The translations under genes and the position numbers were made by a program. From JACKCP01 sp051744925 (GTDB lineage Bacteria > Desulfobacterota > Desulfobacteria > Desulfobacterales > JACKCP01), in contig JBNJDM010000002.1 of the NCBI GenBank assembly GCA_051744925.1, forward strand, positions 1 to 64,000: a DNA stretch of 64,000 nt, written 5' to 3'. Shown here piece by piece: positions 59,622-64,000 of this stretch. Position 1 is the first letter of the stretch; every line of letters begins with the position of its first letter. Under the pieces are notes generated by a model, which made no database searches, had not been told where the DNA came from, and was given only the letters and a program-made list of their open reading frames with translations.

Positions 59622-60071
59622 ATGACTGAACTTAAAATAAAACTGCTTGATCCGGAAACTAACAAAGACATAACTCTTCCCTGCTATATGACTGAGGGTT
59701 CTTCAGGCATGGATATATCGGCCTGTGTAAAAAACAGTGAAGTTTTAAAACCTTTTGAAATAAAGCTTATACCTACAGGTTTTTCACTTGAAATTCCAAA
59801 AGGATTTGAAGCTCAGATAAGACCGAGATCAGGTCTTGCAGTAAAAAAAGGTGTTACTATAGTAAATTCTCCGGGTACAATAGATTCCGACTACAGAGGC
59901 GAAGTAAAAGTAGGCCTTATAAATCTTTCAGACAAAGATTATATTATAGAACGCGGAGCAAGAATTGCACAGATGGTTATTCAGAAAGTTGAAAAAGTAA
60001 TTGTAAAAAAGGTGGATGCTATTGAAGATACAACAAGAAATCACGGCGGATTCGGACATACAGGTGTTTAG
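59622..60071 (+). CDS. dut: dUTP diphosphatase
   Basis: This 149-residue trimeric dUTPase has all five motifs: SSGMDISA, RPRSGLAVKKGV, SPGTIDSDYRGEV, RIAQMVIQ and NHGGFGHTG. It converts dUTP to dUMP. Its ATG is one base after the M16 stop, so the two are coupled. It overlaps the next gene. Confidence 0.95.
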   Translation: MTELKIKLLDPETNKDITLPCYMTEGSSGMDISACVKNSEVLKPFEIKLIPTGFSLEIPKGFEAQIRPRSGLAVKKGVTIVNSPGTIDSDYRGEVKVGLINLSDKDYIIERGARIAQMVIQKVEKVIVKKVDAIEDTTRNHGGFGHTGV

Positions 60072-60870
60072 CCCGGATCTCAATGATAATCTTAGTTCAA
60101 GCAGAATATCTTTTTCAGTTCTTGCAAGCGGAAGCAGCGGTAACTGTGTTTTTGTAAGCAGCGGTTCAACAAATATTCTCTTTGATGCAGGCCTTTCAGG
60201 CAAAGAAATTGAAAAGAGAATGGCTGTTATAGGTAAAAATACCGCAGATATAAGTGCCATTGTAATATCCCACGAACATAACGATCACATAAAAGGCGCT
60301 GGAGTTCTTTCAAGAAGATACAACATTCCTGTTTACGGGACCCCAAAAACAATTGAACATTCCCAGTCTTGTGTAAAAAAACTTTATGAAACAAAGTTTT
60401 TTAATTCAGGCACACCTTTTTTTATTGATGAAGTAAGAATAAATCCTTTTTCCATTTCACACGATGCTGCAGATCCATGCGGATTTACAATAAAATCATC
60501 AGGATCAAAGCTTGGAATAGCAACAGATCTCGGAATATCTACACATCTTGTCAAAGCAAGACTTCAAAACTGCACCGGAATTATTCTTGAGGCAAACCAT
60601 GATCCTGAACTTCTTGCTTCAGGACCTTATCCATGGCCTTTAAAGCAAAGAGTCAAGAGCAGATCAGGCCATCTTTCAAACCAGGAAGCAAGGGACCTTC
60701 TTGGTGAAATACTGAATAAAAACCTTAAAAATATAGTTCTCGGGCATCTGAGTATGGAAAACAACTGCCCTCATCTGGCCCTTGAAACAGTTTCACAGGC
60801 TATTAAAGAGTTCAGGTCAGAAATTGTAAATGCAGCACAGGATAAACCTACATCTCTTTTTTCTATATAA
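60016..60870 (+). CDS. MBL-fold metallohydrolase (YycJ/WalJ-like)
   Basis: The 284-residue metallo-beta-lactamase-fold protein has VLASGSSGNCVFV near the start, the metal motif SHEHNDHIKG, ISHDAADPCGFTI, ATDLG, EANHD and a late LGHLSMENN. This pattern matches the YycJ group, a possible 5'-exonuclease or housekeeping hydrolase. The start at ATG 60016 follows AAAGGTGG and overlaps dut by 56 bases; a GTG at 60064 is an alternative closer to the fold. Confidence 0.88.
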   Translation: MLLKIQQEITADSDIQVFSPDLNDNLSSSRISFSVLASGSSGNCVFVSSGSTNILFDAGLSGKEIEKRMAVIGKNTADISAIVISHEHNDHIKGAGVLSRRYNIPVYGTPKTIEHSQSCVKKLYETKFFNSGTPFFIDEVRINPFSISHDAADPCGFTIKSSGSKLGIATDLGISTHLVKARLQNCTGIILEANHDPELLASGPYPWPLKQRVKSRSGHLSNQEARDLLGEILNKNLKNIVLGHLSMENNCPHLALETVSQAIKEFRSEIVNAAQDKPTSLFSI

Positions 60871-60906
60871 CGCCTGATACAGGCCTTACTTTAAACAGGA
60901 AAACTG

Positions 60907-62112
60907 ATGAAATCGATAAAATACCTCTACAGAGAAGGACGCGGGCCGTCAAGCAGCCATACAATGGCGCCGGCCAGAGCTGCTGCTTTATTTCTTGAAT
61001 CAGCTAAAAAAGATTCTGTTTTCAAAGTAATACTTTACGGAAGTCTTGCATCTACCGGAAAAGGACACCTTACAGACGAAATAATAGAAAAGATTTTAAC
61101 ACCTGAAAAAACAGAAATAGTTTTCAGGCCGGATCAGATGTTATCAAAACATCCGAACTCCATGACATTTGAAGAATATTCCAAAGACCTTGAATTTATA
61201 AAAAGCAAAGATTTTTTTTCCACAGGAGGCGGCGCTCTTCAGGGAGAGGATGAGGGAGAAGATATATATCCTTTTAAAAATGCCACAGAGATTCTTACAA
61301 GATTAAGAACTACAGGAGAATCTTACTGGGAAATTGTTGAAAAATACGAAGGCCCGGAAATAATCGAATATCTTGATCATATCTGGTCTGTTATGAAAAA
61401 TTCAATAGAAAACGGGCTTAAAAAAAGCGGAACTCTTCCAGGCGGACTGGGACTTCCAAGAAAAGCAGGATCTTTTTTTAAAAAATCCAAAAGACTCAGA
61501 GGAGAATTTAAATCTCTTGCACTTCTTGCATCCTATGCATATGCAGTTGCTGAAGAAAACGCTTCCGGAGGAACAATTGTAACAGCTCCGACATGCGGTG
61601 CAGCAGGAGTTGTGCCTGCAGTTTTATATCACCTTAAAACCACACATAAATTTGAAAAAGAAGATATCATAAGAGCCCTTGCTGCAGGAGGACTTTTCGG
61701 AAATATTATAAAACATAACGCATCAATAGCAGGTGCTGTTGTAGGATGCCAGGGAGAGGTCGGTACAGCCTGCGCAATGGCTGCTGCAAGCGCATGCCAG
61801 CTTATGGGCGGATCTCCGGGGCAGATAGAATATGCAGCAGAAATGGGTCTTGAACATCATTTTGGACTTACCTGCGATCCTGTTGCAGGTCTTGTCCAGA
61901 TCCCATGCATTGAAAGAAATGCGCATTCAGCTACAAGATCTATAAGCTGCTGCCAGTTTTCACTTTTATCAGACGGACTTCACAGAATCAGTTTTGATAA
62001 TGCAGTTGATGTAATGTATGAAACCGGAAAAAAACTTCCCGGACTGTACAGAGAAACATCAAAAGGCGGTTTAGCCAAAATATACAGAAAAAATAATCCT
62101 GCCGGATATTGA
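60907..62112 (+). CDS. sdaA: L-serine ammonia-lyase, iron-sulfur type
   Basis: The 401-residue protein combines the beta (N-terminal, GRGPSSSHTMAPARAA) and alpha (C-terminal) parts of the oxygen-sensitive 4Fe-4S serine dehydratase in one chain. Cluster-region cysteines lie in APTCGAAGVVPA, GCQGEVGTACAM, LTCDPVAGLVQIPC and SCCQFS. It turns L-serine into pyruvate and ammonia. The beta domain is shortened relative to the 450-residue single-chain enzymes. AGGAAA precedes the ATG. Confidence 0.93.
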   Translation: MKSIKYLYREGRGPSSSHTMAPARAAALFLESAKKDSVFKVILYGSLASTGKGHLTDEIIEKILTPEKTEIVFRPDQMLSKHPNSMTFEEYSKDLEFIKSKDFFSTGGGALQGEDEGEDIYPFKNATEILTRLRTTGESYWEIVEKYEGPEIIEYLDHIWSVMKNSIENGLKKSGTLPGGLGLPRKAGSFFKKSKRLRGEFKSLALLASYAYAVAEENASGGTIVTAPTCGAAGVVPAVLYHLKTTHKFEKEDIIRALAAGGLFGNIIKHNASIAGAVVGCQGEVGTACAMAAASACQLMGGSPGQIEYAAEMGLEHHFGLTCDPVAGLVQIPCIERNAHSATRSISCCQFSLLSDGLHRISFDNAVDVMYETGKKLPGLYRETSKGGLAKIYRKNNPAGY

Positions 62113-62357
62113 TAAATATTGAATGTTCAGAAATTTTTAAAAATTAGCTCTTAAAAATCTTATTCAGTAAATGACAATTCAAATAAATTATGCAAATATA
62201 TATATTCAGATAATTTATAATCTTTTCTTTTTTTAAAATTTGCCCGGATTTCAAGGCAGATTCAGATTCTTATAAAAAATTCAGCAGAAATTGCCGGCTT
62301 GAAAAGCACAGGCAACTTTATATTACTTGCCTCTTACCCGGAATAAAAGAGACTGAT

Positions 62358-64000
62358 ATGAACAAAAATATATATTTATCAATAATATTTATATTGTCAT
62401 TTTTATGTTTTTTCTCAGTTCCTGCTTTATCTAATGAAGAAAAACCGGAAAAAATAATACTTCAGCTTAAATGGCACCATCAGTTTCAGTTTGCAGGATA
62501 TTACGCAGCCAAAAAAAAAGGGTTTTATAAAGATGAGGGGCTTGATGTTGAAATACGTGAAGGCGGTTACGGAATTTCTACTGTCAGGTCTGTTATTGAA
62601 GGAGATGCAGACTACGGAGTATCCAACTCAGAAATTATTTTATACAGACTGAACAACAACCCGGTAGTCCTTCTTGCTCCTGTTTTTCAGCACTCTCCTC
62701 TGGTATTTATATCGAGAAAAGAAAAAAACATATCTACTCCCCAGGATATGATAGGCAAAAACATAAAATTTACTAAACAGACAAGAGATATAGAGCTTAC
62801 AGCAATTTTTATGAAAGAAGGGATGAAACTTGCTGACATTAATCATATTGAAGGACCTGTAACACCAGATGATTATTTTGATGATGATATTGATGCAGTA
62901 AGTGCGTACATAACAAACGAACCATTCTATTATGAAAAAAACAATATAGATTACAATATTATTAAGCCGGAAAACTATGGAATAGATTTTTACGGAGACT
63001 GTCTTTTTACATCTGAACAAGAAACTAAAAAAAATCCTCAAAGGGCCGAATCATTCAAAAAAGCCAGCTTAAAAGGTTGGGAATATGCACTGGAAAACCC
63101 TGATGAAATAATCGACTATATCCTTAAAAATTATCAAACTAAAAAAACCAGATCACACCTTAAATATGAAGCAGAAAAAACATCTGAACTTATAATGCAT
63201 GATCTTATAAGCATAGGTCATGTTAATCCGGGAAGGTGGTATCATATAGGAAAACTTTTTGCACAATACGATCTGGTTCATGATGATTTTACACTTGATG
63301 GATTTATATTTGATCCTGAATCTGTTTCAGATATTGCAAGAATAAAACTCTCTCTTACTGAATTTACAACTGCTGTAGGACTGATTCTTTTCGGATTTAC
63401 AATACTTGTATTATTCAACAGAAAACTTCAGAAACAGATAAACAAGAGAAAAAAAGCAGAATCAAAATTAAAGGAAAGTGAAGAAAAATTCCGTAATATT
63501 TTTGAACAGTCCAGCGAAAGTATAGTCATACAAAACTTTAAAGGCGAGATTATTGATGCCAACAATTCTGCTTTGAAACTTCTCGGATATTCAAAAAGAG
63601 AGCTTCTTAAGCAAAATATTGTCGATTTTATTCCTGAAAGTGAAAAAATAAAAATAAATCAGGCTGAAAAAGATTTAAAAAACAGCGGATTCTCAGCAAT
63701 TAAGCTTAAAGCTGTAAAATCAGACGGGAAGTTTATTACAATACATAATACTGCAGGAATAGTTAAAATATCCGGTGAAAATGTAATTATGAATGTAGTA
63801 AACGATATTACAGATAAAATAAAATATGAATCAAGGCTTCAGCTTCAGGCAACCATTTTAGATCAGATAGAAGACATGGTTACTGCAACAGATCTTGAAG
63901 GAAAAATCAGATATGTAAATCAGGCTGAAATTAAATGCTCAGGCTTAAAACCTGACAAAATTACAGGAAACTATATTAATATTCTCAAAACATACAAAAA
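62358..64000 (+). CDS. NMT1/periplasmic-binding PAS sensor protein, 3' end outside window
   Basis: The frame is open for 547 residues to the window edge. There is a signal peptide (about 1-25) and an NMT1/THI5-like ligand-binding domain (QLKWHHQFQFAGYYAA, then EGDADYGVSNSE; about 30-270). A transmembrane segment lies at about 335-354, then a PAS domain (SEEKFRNIFEQSSE from 374) and the beginning of a second PAS (ATILDQIEDMVTATD, about 497). Such proteins usually continue into a histidine kinase or GGDEF/EAL output, which is not visible. Related sensors bind pyrimidine-like or sulfonate-like small molecules. The ribosome site is weak. Confidence 0.85.
   Translation, partial: MNKNIYLSIIFILSFLCFFSVPALSNEEKPEKIILQLKWHHQFQFAGYYAAKKKGFYKDEGLDVEIREGGYGISTVRSVIEGDADYGVSNSEIILYRLNNNPVVLLAPVFQHSPLVFISRKEKNISTPQDMIGKNIKFTKQTRDIELTAIFMKEGMKLADINHIEGPVTPDDYFDDDIDAVSAYITNEPFYYEKNNIDYNIIKPENYGIDFYGDCLFTSEQETKKNPQRAESFKKASLKGWEYALENPDEIIDYILKNYQTKKTRSHLKYEAEKTSELIMHDLISIGHVNPGRWYHIGKLFAQYDLVHDDFTLDGFIFDPESVSDIARIKLSLTEFTTAVGLILFGFTILVLFNRKLQKQINKRKKAESKLKESEEKFRNIFEQSSESIVIQNFKGEIIDANNSALKLLGYSKRELLKQNIVDFIPESEKIKINQAEKDLKNSGFSAIKLKAVKSDGKFITIHNTAGIVKISGENVIMNVVNDITDKIKYESRLQLQATILDQIEDMVTATDLEGKIRYVNQAEIKCSGLKPDKITGNYINILKTYK

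Overview
The window looks like a piece of chromosome from an AT-rich, strictly anaerobic sulfate-reducing bacterium of the Desulfobacterota (Desulfobacterales-like). The main reason is the full electron-transfer and APS-reduction set, aprB-aprA followed by qmoA-qmoB-qmoC (29.6-37.2 kb). An oxygen-labile iron-sulfur L-serine dehydratase, a NifU/NifS pair and a transcarboxylase-type carboxylase locus fit the same lifestyle. Genus-level placement cannot be made from the sequence alone. I see no tRNA, rRNA, CRISPR array, transposase or prophage.

Layout. 1-0.5 kb: non-coding, rich in short palindromic repeats. 0.5-3.6 kb: a MEMO-family protein and the divergent nifU-nifS pair. 3.6-7.9 kb: a PilZ protein and a three-gene biotin-dependent carboxyltransferase locus. 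8.2-11.2 kb: an HD-GYP protein, a receiver-HPt protein and a CxxC (YkgJ-type) protein. 11.2-17.6 kb: a chemotaxis-type signalling operon, transcribed leftward as cheR-cheA-cheD-HDOD-cheY-cheX-cheB, with no receptor gene in the window. 18.1-19.1 kb: a GGDEF diguanylate cyclase. 19.1-19.9 kb: a repeat-rich spacer. 19.9-20.6 kb: a zinc-ribbon orphan. 20.7-27.8 kb: a leftward housekeeping operon, rplU-rpmA-obgE-proB-proA-nadD-rsfS-gpmI, ending with a small HsdR-N-like protein. 27.9-29.6 kb: a membrane protein and a membrane-anchored formylglycine-enzyme-like protein. 29.6-37.2 kb: qmo and apr. 37.7-43.1 kb: three more CxxC proteins, an SDR-fold protein, dgt, a second HsdR-N-like protein and a nucleoside deaminase. 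43.1-60.9 kb: translation and RNA genes (infC, rpmI, rplT, pheS, pheT, rimP, nusA, infB, rbfA, nrnA, truB, rpsO, pnp), then an M16 peptidase, dut and an MBL-fold hydrolase. 60.9-64 kb: sdaA and the 5' part of an NMT1-PAS sensor that runs off the window.

How the genes work together. AprBA reduces adenylyl sulfate to sulfite, with electrons delivered from menaquinol by QmoABC. NifU/NifS can supply the many Fe-S clusters these proteins need. The 12S-like, small and 5S-biotin proteins look like a carboxyl-transfer complex of the kind used in propionate/methylmalonyl-CoA metabolism. PilZ, HD-GYP and GGDEF proteins imply c-di-GMP signalling.

The points most worth a second look are: infC starting at AUA; two paralogous HsdR-N-like proteins that have lost the nuclease glutamate; a 5S-like carboxyltransferase with a rewritten active-site signature; four CxxC proteins in one window, three of them beside apr/qmo; a formylglycine-enzyme-like protein without its catalytic cysteines, whose start codon abuts the qmo terminator; and several families of small palindromic repeats shared between distant intergenic regions.
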